In this document: piece after piece, positions 21,986 to 33,566 of the stretch
How the letters are laid out: every line of letters starts with the position of its first letter
How positions within the stretch are numbered: position 1 is the first letter of the stretch
From: Molossus alvarezi
Taxonomy: Eukaryota > Chordata > Mammalia > Chiroptera > Molossidae
Assembly: GCA_037176705.1 (NCBI GenBank)
Contig: CM073898.1
Coordinates: 22,552,488-22,616,487, forward strand
Direction of reading: 5' to 3'
Length of the DNA stretch: 64,000 nt
Made by a program: the position numbers and the translations under genes
The notes under the pieces: model-generated
What the model saw: only the letters and a program-made list of their open reading frames with translations
Told to the model about the DNA's origin: nothing
Database searches by the model: none

Positions 21986-24059
21986 GTTCAGATAAGAATT
22001 AACATAAATTAACATTATAATTTAAAAAAACGAGTAAGACATACTGTTTCCAATCTCAATGGCCCAAAATACCTCCCTGTTTCTGCCAATCTAAATACCA
22101 CAGCCTGATGTTTATTCTATAATAAGAAATATTCTATAAGTCATCAATTACTGTACTTAAGTGTGAGAAATAAGAGGCTGAATTCATAATTTCCATCATA
22201 TTCCTTATCATTAGTCCAATTTACATTTAGCTAATACCAAAATATTATTTTTATCTTATTCAAGTTTTATACACACACACACACACACACACATATATAC
22301 TGCATTTATTTATTCACACATTACAGAATTTCCAGAAACTTTGCTTGAGTCAATAAAGTCATTAGTGAAGTATTTTATAGTCATTTAAAAAGTGTTTTCT
22401 ACAGTAACCATTATAACGAAAATGTATATTTATTACCTAATTACCATATAGAATAATGTGGCTATTTTTTCTAAACATATTTATATATGCCTTATAGAGA
22501 AACACTACTTCTCACCAAAACATCCTTTACAGTGGTCTGAATGAAGAGAGATTAAATTAATGATGTTGGGTTATTATTAGGTGGGTTGACAAAAATAATT
22601 TGGAAGAAATTTGAAATCAACTTCCAAACCAAAAATAAAAGCTTTCAAGGCAGAATTCCAATTGTTCAAACTAATATTTTTGAGAAAGCAAGACTGTTTC
22701 AACTACCATTATTACACCTCATTACTGCAAAAATGGCATTATTAATTATCCTAATATTAAACATAGCTAATGGTAAAATACCACAGTTTATTTAATCCCA
22801 GAAAAATGAAATAAAGATGAATAAAAATTAGCTCCATTGGGTTTGTCTCTAGGAGATAATGAGTGATAGAATAAGAGCTAACTGCCTTTTGTGATGAACT
22901 AGAGGAAAATCAGAGTAAGATAGGAAGAGGAGTACTTGACAGAAAAGCAGAGGCACATCTTGAAATGAGGTAAAATTTTACCTGACAGGGAATGCTGTCA
23001 ATCAGCCATTCACGAGGGAGTAAGTAACTTAGATCCCACTAAATGAAAGGTAATGAAAGGTATCTCTGGGTGACTAGAAGTAATATTTGTATGCAGTATC
23101 ATCCATGTAGCTATAACAGAAAGATAAATTTTGCAAACTTCAAATTAATAATCTTATAATATGAACTAACAACCTCTAGTGCAGGTTGATATCTAGATTT
23201 TTAAAAAATATCCTTTTTTTTCTTAAAGCAAATCATCTGTAAAATGATGAATATGTAAGACTCTGGTCTAACCGTTCATAACTCTGTTTAATAATTAATG
23301 AGTTATATACAATGTTAACATATAAGCAGAAAATTAATCACTAATTGCAAAATGATGGAAAATCTTAGCTGGTATGGTTTCTATGAACTGTATTTTACTC
23401 AGTAATTTTTTCCTATGTTACACCAATTACCCAAATTTATTGTTTGTTTTTTTTTTATATATAACAAAAATTATGTTAAGAAAAGTATACCTTATTGAAG
23501 TACACATATGTGTATGCATGTATATTTATACTGATTACTGATCATCAAATTTTTTTTATGTATGACAGTAGGGAGTTATGTTACAGTATAGTTATATCTA
23601 TGGCATATTGAAGAATCAATAAATAGAGGATATGTACTATACTGTAACTATGATTTCTATGATCATTCAGTATCAGGTAATATAAAAATGACAAGAATCA
23701 TGAGTCATAATTAGTAATTTACTTCAATTTTTATTAATACCATTAGATACAAAATTAATAATTATTTTTTATGATAAGAATAAAATTGACCAGTTTAAAG
23801 CAAATAATTCAAACCATCAAATAAAATGTCTACAAAAATATTTTATCTTTAAAAAATTACAATAGTAATTATAACAAAACTGAATGGAGATTTTACTATG
23901 ACAGATGTTCCTACTGGTAGACATTTTCTATCATTTTATATTTTGAATATTTCTTTGGATTAACTGTCTATGTAAACAAATAAAAAAAAATATATAACAG
24001 AGAAGCAATGTTCCAATATTAAAAATTGATTCAATTAAACTCATTTAAAATACCCCCCC
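21986..24059. other. AT-rich single-copy stretch
   Basis: About 2 kb without recognisable gene or dispersed repeat apart from the CA microsatellite at 22271. Confidence 0.45.
22271..22292. repeat. (AC)n microsatellite
   Basis: Eleven AC units followed by ATATATAC. Confidence 0.95.
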
Positions 24060-27000
24060 AGGAATTTCTACTAGGAAGAAAGATGATGAAGATATGCATC
24101 TCCTATTTATTTTACTATGTAAAACTAAAAACCCTGGACATTAACCAACCATGAAACACAGAAAGTGAAAGTGAAGAAAGGCACTGGCACAAGAAATGAC
24201 AATGGAGCACAGATGAGTTCCCTGCGTTGTCTCTGCCTCATATATTCCAGAATTGAAGCTGAAAAAAACTGACAATGTGGAAACATCAATAGGCATGGAA
24301 AAAAAGTCTCAAGATAAATTAATTTTTCCAGCCAATAAAAAGGGGGCAGTAACCATTCAGCTACAGCGAAACACCACAGAAACTGTCGTAGACTCATTAT
24401 TATGAACACCAGCAAAGACCAAGTAGGGAGCTTATCCTTCTACCCTCACCAGGTTATAACCGGGTGCCCCAACACCACAGCCAAGGTGGTATCAGAGAAT
24501 GCTAAATAAGGAGCCAGAAATATCATCTTTCCTGTGCGGTAATGAGTCAGCCTGAGTGGTAGTGGTGAAAGTAGAAACCGTTAAGGAGCTGCAGTCTCCC
24601 ACTAACAGTAACAGAGAACTGCCATCTCAGGTCTCAACAGACTTCGTGGAGAACCTGAAATTCTAGCAGCACTTGGCAAGTGAGGTTACCTCTCCTTCTT
24701 CTGACAGACCAGCTAAAACAGAAGGTTTAAGTAAGATCTAGAACCTCATAAGATAACACCTAAAATGGCCAAGATTTGATAGAAAATTACTCATAATAAC
24801 AGAACCAAAAAGAGCTGTAACAAAAATTTTTAAAAAAACTATTAAAAGTTGACAATATTGAGATAACAGATTATTGAAATTATTAGACAAAATTATGAAG
24901 CAACTACCCTAAAAATAAAAATATGATGAAAACAAGTAAGAATTATAAAGTCTCAGCAAAGAAATAAAAAATATAAAGAGCTTAATGGAGATTAGAACTG
25001 AAGTATACAATTACCCTATAAAAAACTCAATGGACAAGCTTAATAACAGAATATAGAAAAATAGAAAAAGAAGTGAACTAAATGACTGAAAAATGGAAAT
25101 TACCTAATTTGAGAAACAGACAGAAAATAGACTGAAAATAAACAACCAGCCTCAGCAGGATGTAGGACTATAACAAAATATTCACCATTAATGTCACTGG
25201 AATTCCAAAAGGAAAGAACAAAGTAGGTGGGGCTGTAAAGTACTTGAAATAATAATAAATAAAATCTTCCCAAATTAGAGAAAAATTATAAAGCTGAGTA
25301 AAACTTTAAGATAGCTCAAATAATATCCACACAAAGACACATACTCAAACTGCTGAAACCTAAAGAAAAATTTTAATATCTTGAAAGCTATAAGAGAGAA
25401 ACAATATCTGACCAACTGGTGAAAAATTATTTTAATGACAGTGGATTTCTATTCATAAGTCAGGAGGGCCAAAAGGAAGTAGTACTAGAACACTACATAT
25501 GCAACAAGAAAAATAAAACAAAACTGTCAACCCAGAATTCTATGTCCTGAAAAAATATATTCCAGCAAAGAAGGGAAATCAAAACATAATTAATTAAAAG
25601 AAAACTAAGCAATTTTGCCATAGACAATCCTGTCATAACACAATGTTTAAAAATAGCTTTCTAAAGAGAAAAGATATATTAAAAGCAGGAACTTTGAAAC
25701 ATCAAGAGGAAGAAAGAATACGGAAAGCAAAAGTGTGGAAGTACAATACTTGTCTTCTTCTCTTGACTTTCCTAACACATAACATATTCATGGATAGGAA
25801 GATTCAAGATTATTAAGTTGTCAAATCTGCTCCTAGTTGATGCATGATCCCAAGCAAAATTTGGTTATTTATTTTAGAAACAGGAAAACTAATTCTAACA
25901 TTTATATTAGAAAAGACAGTAGACTTGTAATAGCCAGAACAATCTTGAAAGAAACAAAATTATAGGATTTGCACTGCCTGGTTTTAAGTCATGCTAGAAA
26001 GAGAGAGCAATTAATATACTTTTGTATTGAGAACATATATTCAATTCATCAGTTTTCTTTTATGGTTCATGCTTTTTTGTGTATTATATAAGGAGATTTT
26101 TATTTGGAAGATTCAAAATGAAAACATATATACTAGAAGAAAATATTTTAAAAACACATATGTGATAAATAACCGTTACCCAGAACATCTTGAACAACTC
26201 AATAAGAATAGACAAGTTAAATTAAATTAAAAAGCAAAATAGTCCGGCCAGTGTGCCTCAATGGTTGAGCATCGACCCATGCACCAAGAGGTCACCAGTT
26301 CAATTCCTGAGCAGGACACATACCCAGGTTGTGGGCCTGATCCCCAGTGGGGGACATGTGGGAGGCTGCCAATCGATGTTCTCTCTCATTGATGTTTCTA
26401 TCTCTCTCTCCCTCTCACTACCTCTTTCTCTAAAATCAATAAAGGGAGGGGGGATTTTTTTTAAAAAGCAAAATATTTGTACAGATACTTCCTAAAAGTT
26501 ATGGATAGCAAATAACCAAATGAAAAGATGCTTAGCATCATTAGGCATTAAGAAAATTCAAATTGAAGACACAGAGATAGCATTACACTAAAATTAGAAT
26601 GCTTTACAAAAATGAAGGACAGTTTCAACTGTTTGTGATGATGCCAAGCAGATGGAGCTCTCATTCAAGGGCATGGGAATGCAAACTGACGCATCCCTTT
26701 GGAAAACAGTTTCTTACAGACTTACCATGCCATTAACATATTACCCAGCAATCCCACTCCTAGTCAAATAAAAATATGTGTCTACATGAAAAGCTTTATG
26801 CAATTTTTTATAGAAGCTTTATTCAAAATTTCCCAAAATTGTAAACAGCAGAAACGTCCATCAACTGGTTAATGAGTGAACAAGCTGTGTAGTGTCTCCA
26901 TACACTAGAATACTACTCAACATTCAAATGAATGAGTTATTGTCACATGGAACAACAGGAATAATTCACCAAAACATAATGCTGAGTGTAAAAATCCAGA

Positions 27001-27275
27001 CCCAAAAAGCTATTTACTATATGACATTTAGTTACACAACATTTTGAAACAGGCAGAATTATAGCAAAATAAAAGTGGTCAGCAGTTGCCAGTTAGAATT
27101 GAGGGGAGGTGATTATAAAGGAGTATTGGGAAATTTTTTGGAGTGATGAAAATATTCTCCATAATGATTGTGGTAGTGGTTATGCAACAGTACATATATA
27201 ATCAGTGGATGGCTTCACTTTTTTCTCAAATGTTGCTTCATGCCATACACATTTACATTTTTCCTGTTTTTGTGC
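24060..27275 (+). mobile_element. Old LINE-1: 5' UTR, ORF1 and ORF2 tail with internal gap
   Basis: Bases 24060-24720 look like 5' UTR. From about 24900 to 25790 is a decayed ORF1, with coiled-coil region around AATCTCAGCAAAGAAATAAA-like sequence (24950), then GGAATTCCAAAAGGAAAGAA, TGACAGTGGATTTCTATTCA and AACTGTCAACCCAGAATTCT. After about 25850 the sequence is already the ORF2 carboxy-terminal third (GGATTTGCACTGCCTGGTTT), so some 3 kb of endonuclease and RT is missing. The ORF2 tail and 3' UTR run to about 27275 around a nested SINE. Either one internally deleted copy or two abutting copies. Confidence 0.7.
26242..26462 (+). mobile_element. VES-type SINE (CAATAAA-tail form)
   Basis: Full-length SINE with head CCGGCCAGTGTGCCTCAATG, B box CCAGTTCAATTCCTGAGC, GTTCTCTCTCATTGATG, CT-rich stretch and CTAAAATCAATAAAGG end. 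Perfect 13-base target duplication AAAAAGCAAAATA at 26229-26241 and 26463-26475. Inserted at an A-rich site in the old LINE-1 ORF2 tail. Confidence 0.97.
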
Positions 27276-27436
27276 ATAGAAGAATGATTGAAACTATTTT
27301 AATTCATGAGATTGAGACTTTCTTAAAATCATTAATATCAATTGGCAACTTTTATTCTGGAATTAATTTTGTGTCTACTGTTTAAGTATGTACTTCTAAA
27401 AATTTCGTAAAAATATTTCTTATTTGAAATTTAAAG

Positions 27437-28842
27437 AGAGTTTGGATAAAAGACTAAAATGTAAGTTGGGAAACCATAAAAATCCTACAAGAAAACATAG
27501 GTAGCAAAATCTCAGACATTCCACGTAGCAGGATTATCACTAGGGCAAGAAAATCAAAAGAAAAAAAAAATGGGACTACATGAAACTAAAAAGCTTATTC
27601 ACAGCAAAAGAAACCAGCATCAAAATGGAAAGGGAACTCACTGTATGGGAGAACATATTTGCCAATGATACATCAAATAAGGGGTTAATTTCCAAAATGT
27701 ATGAAGTACTCATACAACTCAACAAAAGGAAGACAAATAATGCAATTAAGAAATGGGCAGAGGGCCCTGGCCGGTTTGGCTCAGCGGTTAGAGCGTCAGC
27801 CTGAGGTCCAGAGAGACCCGGGTTCGGTTCCCGCTAAGGGCACGTACCTCGGTTGCAGTTTGTCCTCGACCCTGGTAGGGTTGTGCAGGTGGCAACCACT
27901 CGATGTGTCCCTTTCACATCCATGTTTCTCTCTCTCTCTCCCTCCTACTCTATCTGAACAAAAAATGGAAATATGTCCTCGGGTGAGGATAAAAAAAAAA
28001 AAGAAATGGGCAGAGGACCTGAATAGACACTTCTCTAAACAAGATATACAAATGGCCAGGAAACATATAAAAAATGCTCAATGTCAAAAATCATCAGAGA
28101 GATGCAAATTAAAATAACAATGAGGTACCACCTGACACCTGCCAGAATGGCTGTCATCAACACTTCAACAAATGACAAGTGCTGCTGAGAGTGTGGAGAA
28201 AAGGGAATCCTATTATACTGCTGGTGAGAATGTAGACTGTCCAGCCACATGGAAAACAGTATGGAGTTTCCCCAAAAATTTAAAAGTGGAACTGCCATTT
28301 GACCCAGTGATCTCACATTTACAAATATATCTTAAGAGTTCTGAAATACCAATCAGAAAGAATATATGCAACTCTATGTTCATAGAAGTGCTATTAACAA
28401 TAGCTAAGATCTGGAACAGCCCAAGTGACCATCAATAGATGAGTGGATAAAAAAGTTGGGGTACATTTATACAACAAAATACTATGCAGCTGTAAAAAAG
28501 AAGGTTCTCTTACCGTATGGAGGGACCTGGAGAGTATTATGCTAAATGAAATAAGCCAGTCAGAGGAAGACAAGTATTACAGGATCTCACTTATATATGG
28601 AATCTATTGAACAAAGTAAACTGATGAACAAAATAGATCCAGAGATATGGAAGCAAGGAAAAGACTGATGAGTGCCAGAGGTAAGGGGGTGGGAGGTGGG
28701 AATCGGAAGTGATTAACCAAAGAATTTATATGCATATATGAAAAACCAACGGACACAGATAATAGTGCAGTGAACGCTTGGGGGGGGTATCAATGGGGAG
28801 AAAAAAGGGGGAATCCGTAATGCTTTCAACAATAAAGATAAT
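27437..28842 (+). mobile_element. 5'-truncated LINE-1 (ORF2 carboxy third plus 3' UTR)
   Basis: Begins in ORF2 just upstream of the segment encoding K-I-S-D-I-like residues. It runs through the C-x3-C motif region (a decayed C-C-x-E-C at about 28180) and ends in a 3' UTR with GCAATAAAG-like CAACAATAAAGATAATTA. Frames are broken, for example by a TGA within the C-x3-C motif and repeated frameshifts. It is more diverged than the 46-64 kb copies but the same broad lineage. A SINE is nested at 27763-28000 and another lies in its A tail. TATTTGAAT at 27421 and 29155 is a weak candidate target duplication. Confidence 0.88.
27763..28000 (+). mobile_element. VES-type SINE (hairpin-tail form), perfect 15-bp TSD
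   Basis: Starts GGCCCTGGCCGGTTTGGCTC with an A box in TTGGCTCAGCGGTTAGAG and a B box GGGTTCGGTTCC (about 27820-27831). The body contains CACATCCATGTTTCTC, then GTCCTCGGGTGAGGAT and 12 A. The target duplication AAGAAATGGGCAGAG (27748-27762 and 28001-28015) is perfect. It interrupts the LINE-1 ORF2 frame exactly between the two duplicates. Intact Pol III boxes and a perfect duplication suggest a fairly young insertion. Confidence 0.98.
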
Positions 28843-29110
28843 TATTCTTTATTTATTTTATTTTATTTTATTATTTTATTTTATTTTATTTTATTTTATT
28901 TTATTTTATTTATCTTAGAGAGAGAGAGAGGAAGGAAAAAGAAGAAGGAGACAGAAACATCGATGAGAGAGAACATCGATTGGCCGCCTCCTGCATGCCC
29001 TCCACTGGGGATCAGACCACAACTTGGGCATGTGCCCTGAGCAGGAATCGAACCGGCAACCTCTTGGTGCATGAGTCGACACTCAACCACTAAGTCACAC
29101 CGGTCAGGCA
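28843..29110 (-). mobile_element. VES-type SINE, minus strand, with expanded tail
   Basis: Minus-strand SINE whose head (GTGTGACTTAGTGGTTGAG) ends at 29110. On the left, its A tail has turned into a TTTTA pentanucleotide array. It is inserted into the A tail of the LINE-1 ending at 28842. CAATAAAGATAATT on the left and CAATAAAAGTAATT on the right form an approximate target duplication. Confidence 0.9.
28848..28912. repeat. (TTTTA)n microsatellite
   Basis: About 12 TTTTA units grown from the A tail of the minus-strand SINE, a usual origin for such arrays. Confidence 0.95.
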
Positions 29111-29129
29111 CCAATAAAAGTAATTTAAA

Positions 29130-29536
29130 AATAAAAACATAAAGATTTTTCAGATATTTGAATTCTTATCTAACTTATAGAAAACAGAAAAATTCTGTTT
29201 TAGTGTATAACATATGTACTTTACAAAATATTTTATGACACACAAAGTTCATGGATCACAGACTAAGTTATTATTATTTTTTTTTATAGGATAAGTTTTT
29301 TAATGAAGCAAAGACTTAGGTCCAAGATAAGGGAATGGTCATCCATGCACATTATAAAATATAGTTATTTTGTACATTTTGATAAATCATAAAAAAAAAC
29401 AACAACAATGGGCTGGTCTTATTTCAAAGCTCATTGTTTTTGCTGTCTGCAAGATACAATAGCTTTTGTATTCTTAAAAAATAATTATTTTCACAGTTTG
29501 GCAATAGAATTTAATAAAAATCTTTCTGGGACTTAA
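29130..29536. other. AT-rich single-copy stretch
   Basis: Nothing recognised beyond homopolymer runs. Confidence 0.45.
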
Positions 29537-29667
29537 TATAGGGGCAAAAGTAGGTTTACAGTTTTTCACACAGAAATAATACAAATAAGTAACACAATAA
29601 TTAACAAATAAATTTTAATTATTTGGATACTCAGAGCTGTAAGCCTACTTTTGCCCACCCCTGTATA
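29537..29667. mobile_element. mariner-type MITE
   Basis: A ~125-base non-autonomous DNA transposon. The left end GGGGCAAAAGTAGGTTTACAG-type terminus (29541-29561) and the right end at 29637-29660 (CTGTAAGCCTACTTTTGCCC) are inverted repeats of about 20 bases with one mismatch and a 3-base gap. TA dinucleotides flank both sides, as expected for mariner target duplication. The interior is AT-rich with no transposase. The ends resemble the 'caggggtgggcaaaagtagg' class of mariner termini known from mammals. Confidence 0.85.
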
Positions 29668-30746
29668 AATTGAAAGAAAATTCCCGACACAGTTAATATC
29701 CATATTCTTTTTTTTTTGTAGAGAATAAAAATATACAATATGTCATTTTCTCCTTTATGTTACATTACCTAACAGTTTAAAGAATGCTTAATATTTGATA
29801 GATATCCTAATATTATGAACTTTTACAATTTTAATTGATAAATGTATTTTTCATCTTTAGTGCTATTGTTACATAGTAGTGGTAATCAAATGTATAACCC
29901 AATAGTCTGATAATTTTAATGTGTACACTACAATCATCTCTTAACATTGACAAGTTGATTCAATGATTTTTTTTAAATAAGCATAGAATGTTATACATTC
30001 CTTTCTGCTTCCTCCAATCAAAACAACCTTCTTTTAAATAACTAATCAACAGTAGAATCCATTTATTTCTAATTTTTATTTTGCTTAACCAAAACAATTC
30101 CTAAGGTAAATTACTACTGTTTTATTGCTAGGAATTATCAGCTTTCTGTAAGTTTTTTAGAGGCTTTAGGTCATCTTTTCACTTGGAGTTCTTTAATCTG
30201 GGAAGATTTTTCACATTTAATGAATAAGAAAACAAGTCATTTTTCTAGCTAATTAGCTAGATAACAATTACATTCATTTGAATAAATAAGTAAGAATATA
30301 CTCATACTCTCACTTAAATTGCATTTCTCTTACCTAACCAATATCTGTACTCAGAGAAGAGGTAATATTTGCATTTGAACTTTCTGGATAAAGGATTGCT
30401 ACATAATTATATCCTAATATATTCTGATTAATTTTGAGAAGCCTCAATATTGAAACTCAAGTAGAAGATTGGAAAGTTCTCAGAGGTGTATAATTTTATT
30501 TTTACCCTAGTTCTATCTGTGATTGCAGATAATTTTATTCACAGCACATGAGACTGAATAATTTTAAAACCTAAAACATTATTAATACTTATTCCAATAA
30601 TTCAACTAATAAATTCCTCCTTTATGCAAACTAAAGTATACCAATTCTTATAAAATAACTCACACAGATCACCTTTGAAATATACATATACACACTTTAA
30701 AGAGGCTTTAGTCCACCTTATAAATACTTCAGCAAACACAGCATTC
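29668..30746. other. AT-rich single-copy stretch
   Basis: About 1.1 kb with no recognisable gene or repeat. Confidence 0.45.
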
Positions 30747-30758
30747 ATGGATATAGTG

Positions 30759-31008
30759 GGTTTTTTTGTCATCCTCATCCGATGACATTTTTCCATTTTT
30801 TGTACAGACAGAGTGGGAGGGAGAGAGAGGAAGAGAGAGAGAGGGAAACATCGATGTGAAAGGGACACATCGAGTGGCTGCCACCCGCACGACCAACCAG
30901 GGCCGGGGACAAACTGCAACCGAGGTACATGCCCTTAGCTGGAACCGAACCCGGGTCTCTCCGGACCGCAGGCGGACGCTCTAACCGCTGAGCCAAACCG
31001 GCCAGGGC
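30759..31008 (-). mobile_element. VES-type SINE (hairpin-tail form), minus strand
   Basis: Minus-strand SINE with near-consensus head (CCGGTTTGGCTCAGCGGTTA), B box GGGTTCGGTTCC and the hairpin-tail motif in the form TCATCGGATGAGGAT before the A tail. Perfect 12-base target duplication ATGGATATAGTG at 30747-30758 and 31009-31020. A young-looking copy in unique DNA. Confidence 0.97.
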
Positions 31009-31020
31009 ATGGATATAGTG

Positions 31021-32265
31021 TTAACTCAGACATAATCCCAACAAGCCATTGCTAATAACACAATTAAATATAAAGCTAGAGTTAAGTGTATGAGTCTAAG
31101 GATACATCATCTTCAATAAATCGTAGCATGCTAAAACTACTCAGGAAAATTGAGAAAGTTCAATCCAATCTACATTAGATTATACCCCCCAGACTAACAG
31201 TGCAGCTGCCCAGATTACTCATTAAGAAGACCATTAGCCAACTGGACTAATTGGTTTGACTGTTTTTTCCTCTCTTTGCTTGGCTACATATAAATGCTTG
31301 ATTTCCTCTCACAACTGGTCCTTGTTCATTGTGTTTCCCAGTCTAACACTTATGTTTTACATTACTAACAGCGTAAATCAAGAAAGTTGTATATATAACC
31401 CTGGAAAAATATTTTCTAGGTCAAAATTTATCAACCTTTTAAAATACTCATAAATACTCAGTACATACTTAGTTGTAAACTTGACTCACATTTCTATCTT
31501 CTGCCTAATGTTTTGCCTTATTTAACTGATGGCTGCTGCTCAAATTACCAGCTGGACCTTCACAACAAAACAAAACAAAAAATTCTGAAAGGAAAAGAGT
31601 GATGTGTCATTTTGATTTACAAACAGCTTCCGTGAAAAGGACACATGAAAACAGTGACTAGATGAAGCAGGAATGTAGGAGGTGGCTCTGGTGTCTTCGG
31701 AAACTGGCAATGCAGATTCTCTGCAGACAGTGCATTGGTTTGTTTCTCTTTGTAGAGGAAGCATGGCATTGAATAATGGATAATAAACTTATGGGACACA
31801 TTACAACAAGCTAAGTCCTGGTAGGATACATCCTGGATTCCAGAAACATTTGGGCTGCTGTACAAATGGCTGAGCCATTTTCCACTAAAGGAAAATGCAG
31901 TTTTCTTACTGCTAAGGCCTCTGTCTTACCTTGTAGACCCCAGTTAACAAATGAATGTTGTCTTGGGTAGACCCTGGGTCTTATGGCAAGTCTAAGTTTA
32001 ACGTGTTAAGAACAAGAGCTATCCTAGGTACTTTGGCCAAAAACCAAACATAAACCCTTATATATAAGAATGGGTAATTTCCCATGCTTCTCTGGAATCT
32101 TAACAATTGAACAAAGCCTGTGGTATACTGGGTTACACATTCTATATTGAAGGTCTTGTTGCTCAATATTTTAACATTAAGAATTCTTGCTGGACCTCAA
32201 TGTATTGTACTGGGAACATGTTCCACATTTGGGACCTAGATCCCTGACTTATTCACCAAATGATC
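31021..32265. other. Unassigned stretch upstream of the ERV remnant
   Basis: No repeat firmly recognised. The right part may include more of the endogenous retrovirus whose pol fragment follows. Open frames of 61-82 codons on the minus strand carry no recognised domain. Confidence 0.4.
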
Positions 32266-32600
32266 CCAAAGGATCCCAGCTCTGAGTGGACCCCAGAGCA
32301 AGAAGAGGCTCTCTACACGGTCCAGGTCCCCTGGTAAGGTGGGTCTACCAGGTGGTCCTCTGTGGCCTATGGAATTCAATGAGCTGGATATATCCTGAAT
32401 CAGATAAGAAAGCTTTAGGCACTATTTAACCTGTGAATCACAAGACGTGTTCAGAGAATTTTGTAGCAAATTGATACTTACTTTGGAAAATAGCTACTCC
32501 TTTTGAGAATTTTCCACTGCTTGCCAATGGGCTCTAATAAGCGCATAATAATTTAGGTCCACCCAGGTGGTCATGTCCTCCAGTATTCCATCAGCGAATA
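32266..32600 (+). pseudogene. Endogenous retrovirus pol remnant (class III / ERV-L-like)
   Basis: At 32284-32310 the plus strand reads E-W-T-P-E-Q-E-E-A, the conserved segment at the RT/connection boundary of retroviral pol. About 200 bases later (32495-32530) a frame resembles the Y-S-x-F-E ... A-C-x-W-A-L segment of ERV-L-type RNase H. Stops and frameshifts separate the two. No LTRs, primer-binding site, gag or env are recognisable. It is a non-functional fossil, and class assignment is tentative. Confidence 0.5.
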
Positions 32601-32804
32601 AAATGACATTTATGATAAAAAATAGCTGGTAACCAAAATAAGCAATTTTACTGTGTACTTTAGTTGTTCTTTGAAAATGAAAGTTTGATATTATAAGAAC
32701 TAATACATTGGGAAAAAACAAAAGCTAACTAATTTTCTATGAAACTTAAAAAAACCCCACTAACTTAAAATGCATATTGCATTCAGTTGGTTAAACATTA
32801 AATA

Positions 32805-32945
32805 ACCCATGGTCACAGACAACAGTGTGATGAAGGTGGGGGGTGGGGAGGTTGGGGGGGTGGGGTGGCTGGGAGAAGGTGGGCAAAGAGGAGAGAAAAT
32901 AGAGAACATCTCTAATAGTGTCAACAATAAAATTACATTTTAAAA
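32805..32945 (+). mobile_element. LINE-1 3' UTR fragment
   Basis: Only the last ~140 bases of a LINE-1 are present: CCCATGGTCACAGACAACAG, a long G-rich run (GGGGGGTGGGGAGG type) and a GTCAACAATAAAATTACATT end. Extreme 5' truncation. The G-rich run could form a G-quadruplex on the plus strand. TTAAACATTA and TTAAAACATA on the two sides may be a target duplication. Confidence 0.8.
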
Positions 32946-33456
32946 CATAGGAGTTGAATGAATCTCTGGTTGGTTGTGTGCATTTTTGGTTCCTGCCTTC
33001 GTTTGAACAAAGTATTTAAAAATTAAAAACCAATTTATGTTTTTGAATGGTGTCAGTCCCATTCTTTCAGGTCTACAAGGAAAGAGTCTTATTTGAATAA
33101 TGCTTCATCATCTTCAAATGACAGATGCGCTGCTGCTTCAACGTGTTTTCAGAGAAGTAAGTCAAGAGTTTATCAATTATTTTATAAAGAAGAAAACAGC
33201 TTCTGTTTACAATATTCTCCCTTCTTAACATTAAGTGAAAAGAAGTAATATTTGTTGAAACAGCAGGGGTTAGCCCTTTGATAAAAGTGGTATTTTTTTT
33301 TTTTCTAAAAACATGCCTGAATAATTGCTAGAAGAGTAATTTTAATATTGTTGAAATAGAGAGGCAGCTTCCTGAATGGTTTGAAGCAAAGTACGACTTG
33401 CACTAGGGAGTCCACAGCTGGAGAAATTTCAACAGTGAATGATCAATGTGCTCGAC

Positions 33457-33566
33457 GTGACTCAGCAATCAGCTGGTAGGAAAAGTGACATGGATTTTAA
33501 ATACCATGGTAACATTTTGTGTGTGTGTGTGATTTTATAACACATAGACACAGATGCCATGGTAAC
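33457..33566. promoter_or_regulatory. Candidate motif cluster: NF-E2/MAF-like and two RFX-like sites
   Basis: GTGACTCAGCA at 33457-33467 is the reverse complement of TGCTGAGTCAC, the NF-E2/MAF recognition type. AATACCATGGTAAC (33500-33513) and GATGCCATGGTAAC (33553-33566) each match the RFX X-box (GTTRCCATGGYAAC) at 12 or 13 of 14 positions. All lie in non-repeat DNA within 110 bases. Function is inference; motif matches of this size also occur by chance. Confidence 0.3.
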
